Shown here one piece after another: positions 9,091 to 21,163 of a DNA stretch of 64,000 bases. The notes under the pieces are model-generated. The model ran no database searches, was not told where the DNA came from, and saw only the letters and a program-made list of their open reading frames with translations. Each line of letters starts with the position of its first letter. Position 1 is the stretch's first letter. This DNA is from Streptomyces griseicoloratus. Lineage in GTDB: Bacteria; Actinomycetota; Actinomycetes; Streptomycetales; Streptomycetaceae. A program made the position numbers and the translations under genes. Location: contig NZ_JACVQF010000225.1 in assembly GCF_014534645.1 (NCBI RefSeq), positions 1 through 64,000 on the forward strand, in the 5' to 3' direction.

Positions 9091-9498
9091 CCGCCCCCCT
9101 GGTGTGCCATGGGAACGCCCCCTCCCCGAGACCTTCCGGCACCCGCCCAGAGTCACCCCGTTCGCACCGCTCCGTCAAGATTGCGGTCCGGCCTGTGGAC
9201 AACTTCCCGTACACAAGCGGAAGCGGAGCGCCACGCCCCGGGCCGCCCGCGGGGCGGTCCGCGAGCCGCCCCACCGGTCACTTTCTCTCCGCCGGTACCG
9301 GCCCGGGCCGCCTGCCGCTCCGGGTCGCCGTTCGCGCGAACCCGCACCGGCCCGTCCCGTACGGACCTCTCCCGTACCTCTCCCGTGGCGCGCCGCCACC
9401 TCCCCGCGCTCTGCCCAAGACCGGCGCGTCACCCGTAACGTGTGGCCCGACCACGGAACACGTGGCGCACGGCGAGCACGAAAGCGAGGCAGCACCCG
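9091..9498. promoter_or_regulatory. divergent intergenic region, aminotransferase operon and fumarylacetoacetase
   Basis: A 408-bp gap between divergent genes, with no convincing small gene. Near the fumarylacetoacetase gene an interrupted palindrome CCACG-gaaca-CGTGG (9451-9465) lies just downstream of a second GTG/CAC-rich element and could be a repressor site. A defined -35/-10 pair could not be assigned for either direction. Confidence 0.4.
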
Positions 9499-10710
9499 AT
9501 GCCCCCCTTCGATGTCCCCGAGGGCGATCCCTTCGGCCCGCACAACCTTCCGTACGGCGTGTTCTCGATCCCCGGCACGCGGGAGCGGACGGTGGGCGTC
9601 CGGCTCGGCGACCACGTCCTGGACGCCGGCGCTGCGGCCCACGCGCTCGGATCGCCGTACGCCTCCCTGCTCGCGCGTCCGACGCTGAACCCGCTGCTCG
9701 CGGCCGGCCGCACCACCTGGTCGGACGTCCGGCGCGCGCTGACGGCCTGGGTGACCGTACCGGCCCACCGGGAGACCCTCGAACCCCTGTTCCACCCGCT
9801 GTCGTCGGTGACCCTGCACCTGCCCTTCGAGGTCGCGGACTACGTCGACTTCTACGCCTCCGAGAACCACGCCCGGAACGTCGGCCGGATGTTCCGCCCC
9901 GACGCCGCGGACTCCCTCACCCCGAACTGGAAGCACCTCCCGATCGGCTACCACGGCCGCTCCGGCACGGTCGTCGTGTCCGGCACGGACGTCGTACGGC
10001 CGTCCGGGCAGCGCAAGGCCCCGTCCGACCCCGCTCCCGTGTTCGGCCCGTCCGTGAAGCTCGACATCGAGGCCGAGGTCGGCTTCGTGGTGGGCACGCC
10101 GTCCGAGCAGGGCAAGCCGGTCGCGCTCGGCGACTTCCGCGAGCACGTCTTCGGGCTGTGCCTGCTCAACGACTGGTCCGCGCGGGACGTCCAGGCCTGG
10201 GAGTACGTCCCCCTCGGCCCGTTTCTCGGCAAGTCCTTCGCCACGTCCGTGTCGGCCTGGATCACGCCGCTGGACGCCCTGGAGGAGGCGCGGGTGGCGC
10301 CGCCGGAGCGGACCCACGAGCTGCTGCCGTACCTGGACGACGCCGACGAGGAACCCGGCGGCTACGACCTGCGGATCTCCGTCGCCGTCAACGGCCACAC
10401 GGTCTCCGAGCCGCCCTTCTCCACCATGTACTGGACGGCCGCCCAGCAGTTGGCCCACATGACCGTCAACGGCGCCTCGCTGCGCACCGGCGACCTGTAC
10501 GGCTCGGGCACGGTGAGCGGACCCGCCGAGAGGGAGCGCGGCTCCCTGCTGGAACTGACCTGGAACGGGCGCGACCCGCTGGAACTCCCCGACGGCAAGC
10601 GGACGTTCCTGGAGGACGGGGACGTGGTGACCCTGTCGGCCTGGGCGCCGGGGCCGGACGGCACCCGGGTGGGGCTGGGCGAGGTGACCGGGCGCGTGGT
10701 CGCCGGCTGA
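9499..10710 (+). CDS. fahA: fumarylacetoacetase
   Basis: 403 aa, the usual length for fumarylacetoacetate hydrolase, last enzyme of tyrosine/homogentisate breakdown (fumarylacetoacetate to fumarate plus acetoacetate). The N-terminal SH3-like domain leads into the FAH fold with DFYASENHARN, the metal-binding region DIEAEVGFVVG, and NDWSARDVQAWEY. The ATG at 9499 follows GCGAGGC; earlier in-frame ATGs give an extension lacking family similarity. It is monocistronic, followed by a strong hairpin. No other homogentisate gene is adjacent. Confidence 0.93.
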   Translation: MPPFDVPEGDPFGPHNLPYGVFSIPGTRERTVGVRLGDHVLDAGAAAHALGSPYASLLARPTLNPLLAAGRTTWSDVRRALTAWVTVPAHRETLEPLFHPLSSVTLHLPFEVADYVDFYASENHARNVGRMFRPDAADSLTPNWKHLPIGYHGRSGTVVVSGTDVVRPSGQRKAPSDPAPVFGPSVKLDIEAEVGFVVGTPSEQGKPVALGDFREHVFGLCLLNDWSARDVQAWEYVPLGPFLGKSFATSVSAWITPLDALEEARVAPPERTHELLPYLDDADEEPGGYDLRISVAVNGHTVSEPPFSTMYWTAAQQLAHMTVNGASLRTGDLYGSGTVSGPAERERGSLLELTWNGRDPLELPDGKRTFLEDGDVVTLSAWAPGPDGTRVGLGEVTGRVVAG

Positions 10711-10750
10711 CCTCCGCACGCCGGGATCCGATGCCCTCCGGCACCTGACT

Positions 10751-10790
10751 CACACCGCCCGTCGCCGTCATACTGGCGACGGGCGGTGTG
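10751..10790 (+). terminator. rho-independent-type hairpin after fumarylacetoacetase gene
   Basis: A perfect 16-bp inverted repeat (10751-10766 and 10775-10790) around an 8-base loop lies 40 bases past the fahA stop. There is no T-tract, as is common in Streptomyces. Confidence 0.8.
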
Positions 10791-10930
10791 CGCGTGGCAT
10801 GTTCACCCTGCCGGACGACGCCGCACGACCGGAGCCGCATCACCACCGCCCCCCGCACCACCGACCGTCGCACCACCCAGCACCACCACGACCAGAGCCG
10901 CCCTTCCGACCAGGATCCGGAGCCCGTGGC

Positions 10931-11869
10931 ATGACCGTCTGCCTGCTCCTGCTGTTCGTCGTCGCCGTGACCGCCGCCGTGCCGGTGCCGCGCGCGCTGA
11001 CCCGGTCCGCGTGGCCCGAACGGGAGCCCGTGGTCGCGCTGTGGGTGTGGCAGTGCCTGGTCGCCACCGTCCTGCTCTGCTGTCTGACGGCCCTGGTCCT
11101 AGGCGCCGCCGCCGTCTTCGGCACCGTCCGCGCCCAGCTCTTCGCCCCTGCGCCGCCGGCGGTGACCGCCGCCTACGACCTCTCCTCGGGCCCGCCCTGG
11201 GCGGCCGCCGTCACGCTGCTGCTGGCCTGCGGCGCGGCCTGGACGACCGCCATGCTCGCCCGCGAGCTCGTCGAGGCTCGCCGGCGCCGTGCCCAGGCCC
11301 GCGCGCACCTGCGCGAACGCGCCCCCGACCTGCCGGCCGGCCTCGGCGCGGACCGTGGCCCCCTGCTGGTCCTGGAGGACGAATATCCGGACGCCTGGTG
11401 GATGCCCGGCAGCCCCCCGCAGCTCATCGTCACCACCGGCGCCCTGCACCGCCTGACGGACCATCAGCTCGACGCCGTCCTCACCCACGAGCGCGGCCAC
11501 GCCCGGGCCCGACACGACTGGCTGCTCCATCTGTCCACGGCGCTGGCCACCGGCTTCCCGCGGATCCCGCTGTTCGCCCACTTCTGCGACCAGACCCACC
11601 GCCTGGTGGAACTCGCCGCCGACGACACCGCCTCCCGCCGCTGCGGCCACCTGACCACCGCCCTGGCCCTGATCGAGCTGAACCAGCACCGCGGCGTCCT
11701 GTCCTGCGCCTCCAGCCACCGCCTCCTCGGCGAACGCGTCGACCGCCTCCTGGAGCCCCCGCCCCGCCTGGACCGCCGCCACAGGGCCCTGACGACGGCA
11801 ACGGCCGCCCTGGTGCCGCTCCTGCCCCTGCTGATCACGTTCGCCCCGGGGCTGACGGCCCTCTCGTAA
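10931..11869 (+). CDS. M56-family integral membrane metallopeptidase
   Basis: 312 aa. Two hydrophobic segments precede a cytoplasmic zinc peptidase domain with the HExxH motif (LTHERGHARARHD) and a downstream ELAADD that can supply the third ligand; membrane segments follow near the C-terminus. This is the BlaR1/MecR1-like M56 architecture without a sensor domain. Such streptomycete genes often sit beside a BlaI/CopY repressor, which is absent here. The ATG at 10931 starts directly at the first membrane helix; an in-frame start at 10799 would add a 44-residue His/Pro-rich leader, which I did not accept. It ends 37 bases from convergent recQ. Confidence 0.82.
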   Translation: MTVCLLLLFVVAVTAAVPVPRALTRSAWPEREPVVALWVWQCLVATVLLCCLTALVLGAAAVFGTVRAQLFAPAPPAVTAAYDLSSGPPWAAAVTLLLACGAAWTTAMLARELVEARRRRAQARAHLRERAPDLPAGLGADRGPLLVLEDEYPDAWWMPGSPPQLIVTTGALHRLTDHQLDAVLTHERGHARARHDWLLHLSTALATGFPRIPLFAHFCDQTHRLVELAADDTASRRCGHLTTALALIELNQHRGVLSCASSHRLLGERVDRLLEPPPRLDRRHRALTTATAALVPLLPLLITFAPGLTALS

Positions 11870-11906
11870 ACCGCCGGCGCCCCTGTGCCTGCGGCTGACG
11901 CGCCGC

Positions 11907-13928
<2,022 letters not shown>

Positions 13929-14152
13929 CGTCCCGTCCCCCGTACGTCCTGCCTCGCCCGTCCTGGTCCGTCCTGTCCCGACCACTGCCTCCACGATAGG
14001 GGCCCGCACCGACAGCCCCGGAGTTATCCACAGGCGCCCTGCCGTCCCCCGCGTCAAGGACACGAATGTCGTTCACACGTTCGCGGGAGACCCGCCCGTT
14101 TCCGGCGGATAGTCTGTTTGCACCCGCGAGACTCCGTCCCATGGGAGCACTG

Positions 14153-14752
14153 ATGAGCGGCGCACCGAAGGCGTCAACGCCCGCCTGGCCGATCCCCCCT
14201 GAGGGCGGCTGGACCGCAGACGACCTGGATCGGCTTCCGAATCTGCCTCCGCACACGGAACTGATCGACGGGAGTCTCGTCTTCGTGAGTCCGCAGACCC
14301 TTTTCCACTCACGCGCTGTCGACTACTTCAATTGGCAGCTTCAGTCCCTCGCGCCCGCGGAGTTCGAGGTCATCCGTGAGTTCACGATCGACATCGACCG
14401 GCAGAACCGGCCCGAACCGGACGTGATCGTCGTACGCGGCGACGTGGTCGACGACCCGGAGCAGACCCGCTACCCCGCCGAGGCCGTCACCCTGGCCATC
14501 GAGGTCGTCTCCGCCGACTCCGTCTCCCGCGACCGCGAGACCAAGCCCCTGAAGTACGCCCGGGCCGGCATCGCCCACTACTGGCGGGTGGAGAACGAGA
14601 AGGGCCTCGCGGCCGTCCACGCCTTCGAGCTGGAGCCCACCACCGGCGCCTACACCAGCGTGGGCATCTTCCGCGAGCGCATGAAGGTCAGCGCCCCCTT
14701 CCCGATGGACCTGGACCTGACCGCCATCAAGGCGCGTCGCAGCGGCGAGTAG
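14153..14752 (+). CDS. Uma2 family (DUF820) putative endonuclease
   Basis: 199 aa. Uma2 proteins have a restriction-endonuclease-like PD-(D/E)xK fold; here PEPDVIVVRGD, AIEVVSADS and the ETKPLKYARAG region match the core. They are numerous in Streptomyces and their biological role is not established. The ATG at 14153 follows GGGAG with 6-base spacing, better than the in-frame ATG at 14141. It is convergent with nuoN across a perfect hairpin. Cellular function unknown. Confidence 0.82.
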   Translation: MSGAPKASTPAWPIPPEGGWTADDLDRLPNLPPHTELIDGSLVFVSPQTLFHSRAVDYFNWQLQSLAPAEFEVIREFTIDIDRQNRPEPDVIVVRGDVVDDPEQTRYPAEAVTLAIEVVSADSVSRDRETKPLKYARAGIAHYWRVENEKGLAAVHAFELEPTTGAYTSVGIFRERMKVSAPFPMDLDLTAIKARRSGE

Positions 14753-14760
14753 GCCGGGCA

Positions 14761-14807
14761 TACGGCGGCGGCCCGGCACCCCCCGAGGGTGCCGGGCCGC
14801 CGCCGTA
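14761..14807. terminator. bidirectional terminator between Uma2 gene and nuoN
   Basis: A perfect 20-bp inverted repeat (14761-14780 and 14788-14807) with a 7-base loop fills the gap between two convergent genes and can terminate both. Confidence 0.88.
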
Positions 14808-14822
14808 CCGGTGAGGGCATCG

Positions 14823-16472
14823 TCAGCGCACGAACACCCCCGCCTGCCCCGCGAGGTCCAGGAAGTACTGCGGCGCCACACCGAGCACCACCGTGACCGC
14901 GACGCCGATACCGATCGCCGTCATGGTCAGCGGTGAGGGAACGGCGACGGTCGGCCCCTCGGGCCGCGGCTCGCTGAAGAACATCAGCACGATCACGCGG
15001 ATGTAGAAGAACGCCGCGACCGCCGACGAGATCACACCGATCACGACCAGCGGCGCCGCGCCGCCCTCCGCCGCCGCCTTGAACACGGCGAACTTGCCGG
15101 CGAAACCAGAGGTCAGCGGAATGCCCGCGAAGGCCAGCAGGAACACCGCGAACACGGCCGCCACCAGAGGCGACCTGCGCCCGAGCCCGGCCCACTTCGA
15201 CAGGTGCGTCGCCTCGCCCCCCGCGTCGCGCACCAGCGTCACCACCGCGAACGCCCCGATGGTCACGAACGAGTACGCGGCCAGGTAGAAGAGGACGGAG
15301 GAGATGCCGTCCGGCGACGTCGCGATGACGCCCGCGAGGATGAAGCCCGCGTGCGCGATCGACGAGTACGCCAGCAGCCGCTTGATGTCGGTCTGCGTGA
15401 TCGCGACGATCGCGCCGCCCAGCATGGTGACGATCGCCACGCCCCACATCACCGGCCGCCAGTCCCAGCGCAGGCCCGGCAGCACCACGTACAGGATCCG
15501 CAGCAGCGCGCCGAAGGCCGCGACCTTGGTCGCCGCCGCCATGAACCCGGTCACCGGCGTCGGGGCGCCCTGGTACACGTCCGGCGTCCACATGTGGAAC
15601 GGCACCGCGCCCACCTTGAACAGCAGGCCCATGACGATCAGCGCGGCCCCGACGAGCAGCAGCGCGTCGTTGCCCATGGTGTCGGCGAGCGCCGGAGTGA
15701 CGTTCTGGACGGTCCCGTCGACGACCTGCGCGATCGTGCCGTACGACATCGACCCCGCGTAGCCGTACAGCAGGGCGATGCCGAACAGCGTGAACGCGGA
15801 GGCGAACGCACCGAGCAGGAAGTACTTGACCGCGGCCTCCTGCGACATCAGCCGCTTGCGGCGGGCCAGCGCACACAGCAGGTACAGCGGGAGGGAGAAG
15901 ACCTCCAGCGCCACGAAGAGCGTCAGCAGGTCGTTGGCCGCCGGGAAGATCAGCATGCCGGCGACCGCGAAGAGCAGCAGCGGGAACACCTCCGTGGTGG
16001 TGAACCCGGCCTTCACCGCCTTCTGCTCGCTCTCGCTGCCCGGCACGGAAGCGGCCTGTGCGGCGAAGGAGTCGACCCGGTTGCCGTGCGCCGCGGGGTC
16101 GAGCCGCCGCTCGGCGAAGGTGAACAGGCCGACGAGTGCCGCCAGCAGGATCGTGCCCTGGAGGAACAGGGCCGGTCCGTCGACGGCGATGGCGCCCATG
16201 GCCGCGATGCCCGCCTTTGTGGTGCCGTATCCGTCGGCCGCCAGCGCGACGACCGCGGCGAAGGCGGCGACGAGGGCGACGACGGAGACGAACGTCTGCG
16301 CGTAATAGCGTGACCTGCGCGGGACGAACGCCTCGATCAACACCCCGACGATCGCCGCGCCGACCACGATCAGGGTGGGCGCCAGCTGGCCGTACTCGAT
16401 CTTCGGCGCGTCGATCTTCGAGATCGGATCGGCCGCCGTTGTCCACAGGCTGTGGACGGCTGTTGCACTCAC
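14823..16472 (-). CDS. nuoN: NADH-quinone oxidoreductase subunit N
   Basis: 549 aa, one of three antiporter-like proton-pumping membrane subunits of complex I (with L and M). About 14 hydrophobic segments; conserved charged helix residues appear in the LLFKVGAVPFHMW and TDIKRLLAYSSIAHAGF segments. It is the last gene of the 14-gene nuo operon; its GTG overlaps the nuoM stop as GTGA. It ends at the bidirectional hairpin shared with the Uma2-family gene. Confidence 0.96.
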   Translation of the reverse strand: MSATAVHSLWTTAADPISKIDAPKIEYGQLAPTLIVVGAAIVGVLIEAFVPRRSRYYAQTFVSVVALVAAFAAVVALAADGYGTTKAGIAAMGAIAVDGPALFLQGTILLAALVGLFTFAERRLDPAAHGNRVDSFAAQAASVPGSESEQKAVKAGFTTTEVFPLLLFAVAGMLIFPAANDLLTLFVALEVFSLPLYLLCALARRKRLMSQEAAVKYFLLGAFASAFTLFGIALLYGYAGSMSYGTIAQVVDGTVQNVTPALADTMGNDALLLVGAALIVMGLLFKVGAVPFHMWTPDVYQGAPTPVTGFMAAATKVAAFGALLRILYVVLPGLRWDWRPVMWGVAIVTMLGGAIVAITQTDIKRLLAYSSIAHAGFILAGVIATSPDGISSVLFYLAAYSFVTIGAFAVVTLVRDAGGEATHLSKWAGLGRRSPLVAAVFAVFLLAFAGIPLTSGFAGKFAVFKAAAEGGAAPLVVIGVISSAVAAFFYIRVIVLMFFSEPRPEGPTVAVPSPLTMTAIGIGVAVTVVLGVAPQYFLDLAGQAGVFVR

Positions 16473-18040
16473 TTGGCCGCCTCCACCTCGGGCCGGGGGT
16501 CCTGCTTCTGTACGTCGGACATGGTCTGCTTCACCGCCGGGTTGACGATGTCCGTGACGGGCTTCGGATAGACGCCCAGGAAGATCAGCAACACCACCAG
16601 CGGGGCGACCACCACCAGCTCGCGCACCCGCAGGTCGGGCATCGCGGACACCTCCGGCTTCACCGGACCCGTCATCGTCCGCTGGTACAGGACGAGGGTG
16701 TAGAGCGCGGCGAGGACGATGCCGAACGTGGCGATGATGCCGATCACCGGGTACCGCGTGAACGTGCCGACCAGGACCAGGAACTCACTGACGAACGGAG
16801 CCAGTCCCGGCAGGGACAGGGTCGCCAGACCACCGATCAGAAAGGTGCCGGCGAGCACCGGGGCGACCTTCTGCACACCGCCGTAGTCGGCGATGAGCCG
16901 CGAACCGCGCCGCGAGATCAGGAAGCCCGCCACCAGCATCAGCGCGGCGGTCGAGATCCCGTGGTTGACCATGTACAGCGTCGCGCCGGACTGGCCCTGG
17001 CTGGTCATCGCGAAGATGCCCATGATGATGAAGCCGAAGTGGGAGATCGACGCGTAGGCGATCAGCCGCTTGATGTCGCGCTGACCGACCGCGAGCAGCG
17101 CCCCGTAGATGATGCTGATGAGCGCCAGGACGAGGATGACGGGCGTCGCCCACTTGCTCGCCTCCGGGAACAGCTGGAGGCAGAAGCGGAGCATCGCGAA
17201 CGTGCCCACCTTGTCGACGACCGCCGTGATGAGCACGGCGACCGGCGCCGTGGATTCCTGCATGGCGTTGGGCAGCCAGGTGTGCAGCGGCCACAGCGGC
17301 GCCTTCACCGCGAAGGCGAAGAAGAAGCCGAGGAACAGCCACCGCTCGGTGCTGGTCGCCATGTTCAGCTCGCCGCTCGCCCGGGCCTCGGCGATCTCGG
17401 TGAGGGAGAAGTTCCCGGCGACCACGTACAGCCCGATCACCGCGGCCAGCATGATCAGTCCGCCGGCCAGGTTGTAGAGGAGGAACTTCACCGCCGCGTA
17501 GGACCGCTGGGTGGCGGCCGCCTTCTCGCCGTGCTCGTGGGCCCGGTCCCCGAAGCCGCCGATGAGGAAGTACATCGGGATCAGCATGGCTTCGAAGAAG
17601 ATGTAGAAGAGGAAGACGTCGGTGGCCTCGAAGGAGATGATCACCATCGCCTCGACGGCCAGGATCAGGGCGAAGAAGCCCTGCGTCGGCCGCCACCGGC
17701 TGCTGCCGGTCTCCAGCGGGTCGGCGTCGTGCCAGCCCGCGAGGACGATGAACGGGATCAGTACGGCGGTCAGGGCGATCAGCGCCACCGCGATGCCGTC
17801 CACGCCCAGCTCGTAGCGGACGCCGAAGTCCGCGATCCAGGAGTGGGACTCGGTGAGCTGGTAGCGGTCGCCGTCGGGATCGAAGCGGACCAGGACCGTG
17901 ATCGCCAGCGCGAGCGTCGCCAGCGAGAACAGCAGCGCCAGCCACTTGGCCACGGTGCGCTTCGCGGCCGGCACGGCGGCCGTGGCGATGGCCCCGACGG
18001 CCGGGAGCACCGCCGTCGCTGTCAGCAGGGGAAAGGACAT
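16469..18040 (-). CDS. nuoM: NADH-quinone oxidoreductase subunit M
   Basis: 523 aa antiporter-like membrane subunit. Family segments visible: FEAMLIPMYFLIGGFG, KAPLWPLHTWLP (conserved Lys in a pumping helix) and RDIKRLIAYASISHFGF. The ATG at 18040 follows the nuoL stop by 5 bases, with a ribosome site inside the nuoL end. The short C-terminal soluble tail (about 20 residues) is not conserved. Confidence 0.96.
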   Translation of the reverse strand: MSFPLLTATAVLPAVGAIATAAVPAAKRTVAKWLALLFSLATLALAITVLVRFDPDGDRYQLTESHSWIADFGVRYELGVDGIAVALIALTAVLIPFIVLAGWHDADPLETGSSRWRPTQGFFALILAVEAMVIISFEATDVFLFYIFFEAMLIPMYFLIGGFGDRAHEHGEKAAATQRSYAAVKFLLYNLAGGLIMLAAVIGLYVVAGNFSLTEIAEARASGELNMATSTERWLFLGFFFAFAVKAPLWPLHTWLPNAMQESTAPVAVLITAVVDKVGTFAMLRFCLQLFPEASKWATPVILVLALISIIYGALLAVGQRDIKRLIAYASISHFGFIIMGIFAMTSQGQSGATLYMVNHGISTAALMLVAGFLISRRGSRLIADYGGVQKVAPVLAGTFLIGGLATLSLPGLAPFVSEFLVLVGTFTRYPVIGIIATFGIVLAALYTLVLYQRTMTGPVKPEVSAMPDLRVRELVVVAPLVVLLIFLGVYPKPVTDIVNPAVKQTMSDVQKQDPRPEVEAAK

Positions 18041-18045
18041 CGGTA

Positions 18046-20010
18046 TCAGACCGCCCTCATCAGCAGGGTCGCGGCGACGAGGACCGCCGCGCCGCCGAAC
18101 ATCGAGACCGCGTAACTGCGCGCGAAGCCGTTCTGCAGCCGGCGCATCCGCCCGGACAGGCCGCCGACCGAGGCCGCCGTGCCGTTGACGACGCCGTCGA
18201 CCAGGGTGTGGTCGACGTAGACCAGCGAGCGCGTCAGGTGCTCGCCGCCGCGGACCAGGACGACGTGGTTGAAGTCGTCCTGGAGCAGATCGCGCCGGGC
18301 GGCCCGGGTGAGCAGCGATCCGCGCGGGGCGACGGCCGGGACCGGGCGGCGTCCGTACTGCACCCAGGCGATCGCCACACCGATGACCATCACGGCCACC
18401 GTGGACACCGTGACCGTCAGGGCGCTGATCGGCGCGTGGCCGTGGTCGTGCCCGGTGATGGGCTCCAGCCAGTGCAGGAAGCGGTCGCCGATGCTGAAGA
18501 ACGCGCCGCCGGCCACCGATCCCACGGCCAGCAGGATCATCGGAACCGTCATGACCCTCGGCGACTCGTGCGGGTGCGGCGGGGCGTACTCGCCGCGCGT
18601 CTCGGCCGCGGGCTCCACGTCCGGCTCGGCCGGGGACGGCGTCGGGGCGTTGCGCCAGCGCTCCTCGCCGAAGAACGTCATCAGCATCACGCGCGTCATG
18701 TAGTACGCCGTGATGGCCGCGCCCAGCAGGGCCGCGCCGCCGAGGATCCAGCCCTCGGTGCCGCCCTTGGCGAACGCCGCCTCGATGATCTTGTCCTTGG
18801 AGAAGAAGCCGGACAGACCCGGGAAGCCGATGATGGCGAGGTAGCCGAGGCCGAAGGTGATGAAGGTGATCGGCATGTACTTGCGCAGTCCGCCGTAGCG
18901 GCGCATGTCGACCTCGTCGTTCATGCCGTGCATGACCGAGCCGGCGCCGAGGAACAGCCCGGCCTTGAAGAAGCCGTGCGTCACCAGGTGCATGATCGCG
19001 AAGACGTAGCCGATGGGGCCGAGGCCCGCGGCCAGCACCATGTAGCCGATCTGCGACATGGTCGAGCCGGCCAGCGCCTTCTTGATGTCGTCCTTGGCGC
19101 AACCGACGATCGCACCGAACAGCAGCGTGACCGCGCCGACGATGGTGACCACCAGCTGTGCGTCGGGCGCACCGTTGAAGATCGCCCCGGACCGGACGAT
19201 CAGGTACACGCCCGCGGTCACCATGGTCGCGGCGTGGATGAGGGCCGAGACCGGGGTCGGGCCCTCCATCGCGTCACCGAGCCAGGACTGCAGCGGCACC
19301 TGGGCGGACTTGCCGCAGGCGGCCAGCAGCAGCATCAGGGCGATGGCGGTCAGCTTGCCCTCGCCCGCCTCGCCCGCGAGACCGGCCTCCCCGTGGCCGC
19401 CGAGCACCGGCCCGAAGGCGAAGGTGCCGAACCACAGGAACATCAGCATGATCGCGATCGACAGGCCCATGTCGCCGACGCGGTTGACCAGGAACGCCTT
19501 CTTCGCGGCCGTGGCCGCGCTGGGCTTGTGCTGCCAGAAGCCGATCAGCAGGTAGGAGGCGAGGCCGACGCCCTCCCAGCCGACGTACAGCAGCAGGTAG
19601 TTGTCGGCGAGGACCAGCAGAAGCATCGCCGCGAGGAACAGGTTCAGGTAGCCGAAGAAGCGGCGGCGCCGTTCGTCGTGCTCCATGTACCCGACGGAGT
19701 ACAGGTGGATCAGCGAGCCGACGCCGGTGATCAGCAGGACGAACGTCATCGACAGCTGGTCGAGCCGGAAGGCGACGTCGGCCTGGAATCCCTCCACCGG
19801 GATCCAGCTGAACAGGTGCTGGGTCAGGGTGCGGTCGTCGGCGCCGCTGCCGAGCATGTCGGTGAAGAGGACGACGCCGATCACGAAGGACGCGGCGGCC
19901 AGCAGCGTGCCGATCCAGTGACCGACGGCGTCCAGCCGGCGTCCGCCGCACAGCAGGACCGCCGCTCCGAGCAGGGGCGCCGCCACCAGCAGCGCAATCA
20001 GGTTCTCCAC
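18046..20010 (-). CDS. nuoL: NADH-quinone oxidoreductase subunit L
   Basis: 654 aa, the distal proton-pumping subunit with the long lateral helix. Motifs: [38 protein letters not shown] and [19 protein letters not shown] Pro/Glu-rich loop near residue 450 ([15 protein letters not shown]) is a lineage-specific insertion in the C-terminal part. GTG start at 20010, 14 bases after nuoK. Confidence 0.96.
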   Translation of the reverse strand: MENLIALLVAAPLLGAAVLLCGGRRLDAVGHWIGTLLAAASFVIGVVLFTDMLGSGADDRTLTQHLFSWIPVEGFQADVAFRLDQLSMTFVLLITGVGSLIHLYSVGYMEHDERRRRFFGYLNLFLAAMLLLVLADNYLLLYVGWEGVGLASYLLIGFWQHKPSAATAAKKAFLVNRVGDMGLSIAIMLMFLWFGTFAFGPVLGGHGEAGLAGEAGEGKLTAIALMLLLAACGKSAQVPLQSWLGDAMEGPTPVSALIHAATMVTAGVYLIVRSGAIFNGAPDAQLVVTIVGAVTLLFGAIVGCAKDDIKKALAGSTMSQIGYMVLAAGLGPIGYVFAIMHLVTHGFFKAGLFLGAGSVMHGMNDEVDMRRYGGLRKYMPITFITFGLGYLAIIGFPGLSGFFSKDKIIEAAFAKGGTEGWILGGAALLGAAITAYYMTRVMLMTFFGEERWRNAPTPSPAEPDVEPAAETRGEYAPPHPHESPRVMTVPMILLAVGSVAGGAFFSIGDRFLHWLEPITGHDHGHAPISALTVTVSTVAVMVIGVAIAWVQYGRRPVPAVAPRGSLLTRAARRDLLQDDFNHVVLVRGGEHLTRSLVYVDHTLVDGVVNGTAASVGGLSGRMRRLQNGFARSYAVSMFGGAAVLVAATLLMRAV

Positions 20011-20024
20011 GATTCAGCGACCCC

Positions 20025-20324
20025 TCACAGCTTCATCAGGCTGGCGTCGTCGACCGAGGCCGAGTGGCGGGAACGGAACAGGGACACGATGATCGCCAGC
20101 CCGACCACGACCTCCGCGGCGGCGACGACCATCGTGAAGAAGGCGATGATCTGGCCGTCGAGGTTGCCGTGCATCCGGGAGAAGGCGACGAACGCGAGGT
20201 TGCAGGCGTTGAGCATCAGCTCGACGCACATGAACACGACGATCGCGTTGCGCCGGATCAGCACCCCGGTGGCGCCGATCGTGAACAACAGGGCCGCGAG
20301 ATAGAGGTAGTTGACCGGGTTCAC
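20025..20324 (-). CDS. nuoK: NADH-quinone oxidoreductase subunit K
   Basis: 99 aa, three membrane helices. The conserved membrane glutamates of this subunit (in [13 protein letters not shown] and [10 protein letters not shown]) are present. GTG start overlaps the nuoJ stop (GTGA). Confidence 0.96.
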   Translation of the reverse strand: MNPVNYLYLAALLFTIGATGVLIRRNAIVVFMCVELMLNACNLAFVAFSRMHGNLDGQIIAFFTMVVAAAEVVVGLAIIVSLFRSRHSASVDDASLMKL

Positions 20325-21163
20325 TTCGACGCCTCCTCGGCCCGCTTGAACTTCGCCCGTTGGATCGCGTCGCGCTCCAGGCGCTCCTCGGCCCGCTGCT
20401 CCAGGGCCTTGAGGTCGTTGAGCGCCTCCGCCGACACGTCACGGATCTGGCCCCGCTGGCGCAGCGTCTTGTTGACGGTGAGCTCCGACGGGGTGCCGTC
20501 GGGCAGCAGGCCGGCGATGTCGACGGCGTTGTGCCGGGCGTACACGCCGGGTGCCGGCAGCGGCGGCAGGTACTTGCCCTCCCGGACGCGCTGCTCGGCC
20601 ATCTCCCGCTGGGTCCTGGCCCGCTCGGTGCGTTCACGGTGGGTGAGCACCATGGCGCCGACCGCGGCCGTGATCAGCAGGGCGCCGGTGATCTCGAAGG
20701 CGAAGACGTACTTGGTGAAGATCAGGGACGCGATGCCCTCGACGTTGCCGCCCGCGTTGGCCTGGCCGAGGCCGCTGAACTCCTCGAGGGAGGCGTTGCC
20801 GATGCCGCCGATCAGCAGGATGCCGAAGCCGAGCCCGCACAGCAGGGCCAGCCAGCGCTGGCCCTTGATCGTCTCCTTCAGGGAGTCCGCCGCGGTGACG
20901 CCGACGAGCATCACCACGAACAGGAACAGCATCATGATCGCGCCCGTGTAGACGACGATCTGCACGATGCCGAGGAAGTAGGCACCGTTGGCGAGGTAGA
21001 AGACCGCCAGGACGATCATGGTTCCGGCGAGGCAGAGCGCGCTGTGCACGGCCTTCTTCATGAAGACGGTGCACAGGGCGCCGATCACCGCGATCGTGCC
21101 GAGGGTCCAGAACTGGACGGCCTCTCCGGTGGAGGTGGAGTAGGCGGCGAGCTGCGCGGTCAT
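20321..21163 (-). CDS. nuoJ: NADH-quinone oxidoreductase subunit J with C-terminal extension
   Basis: 280 aa. The first 170 residues are the five-helix NuoJ core ([21 protein letters not shown]). A charged soluble extension of about 100 residues follows (Arg/Glu-rich, ending [11 protein letters not shown]), making the protein about 100 residues longer than E. coli NuoJ. Long NuoJ tails are, to my knowledge, usual in streptomycetes. ATG at 21163 overlaps the nuoI stop (ATGA). Confidence 0.95.
   Translation of the reverse strand: MTAQLAAYSTSTGEAVQFWTLGTIAVIGALCTVFMKKAVHSALCLAGTMIVLAVFYLANGAYFLGIVQIVVYTGAIMMLFLFVVMLVGVTAADSLKETIKGQRWLALLCGLGFGILLIGGIGNASLEEFSGLGQANAGGNVEGIASLIFTKYVFAFEITGALLITAAVGAMVLTHRERTERARTQREMAEQRVREGKYLPPLPAPGVYARHNAVDIAGLLPDGTPSELTVNKTLRQRGQIRDVSAEALNDLKALEQRAEERLERDAIQRAKFKRAEEASK

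Noticed and set aside
10799-10930. N-terminal His/Pro-rich extension of the M56 peptidase
   Set aside because: The extension has no family similarity and the ATG at 10931 opens directly on the first membrane helix.
14062-14085. LexA-like GAA...GTTC sequence upstream of recQ
   Set aside because: Spacing between half-sites is one base short of the GAAC-N4-GTTC box and the left half has a mismatch.
18208-20304. Long open frame antisense to nuoL
   Set aside because: High GC content leaves antisense frames open; the composition (His/Arg/Gln/Asp-rich) is typical of shadow translation and nuoL itself is certain.
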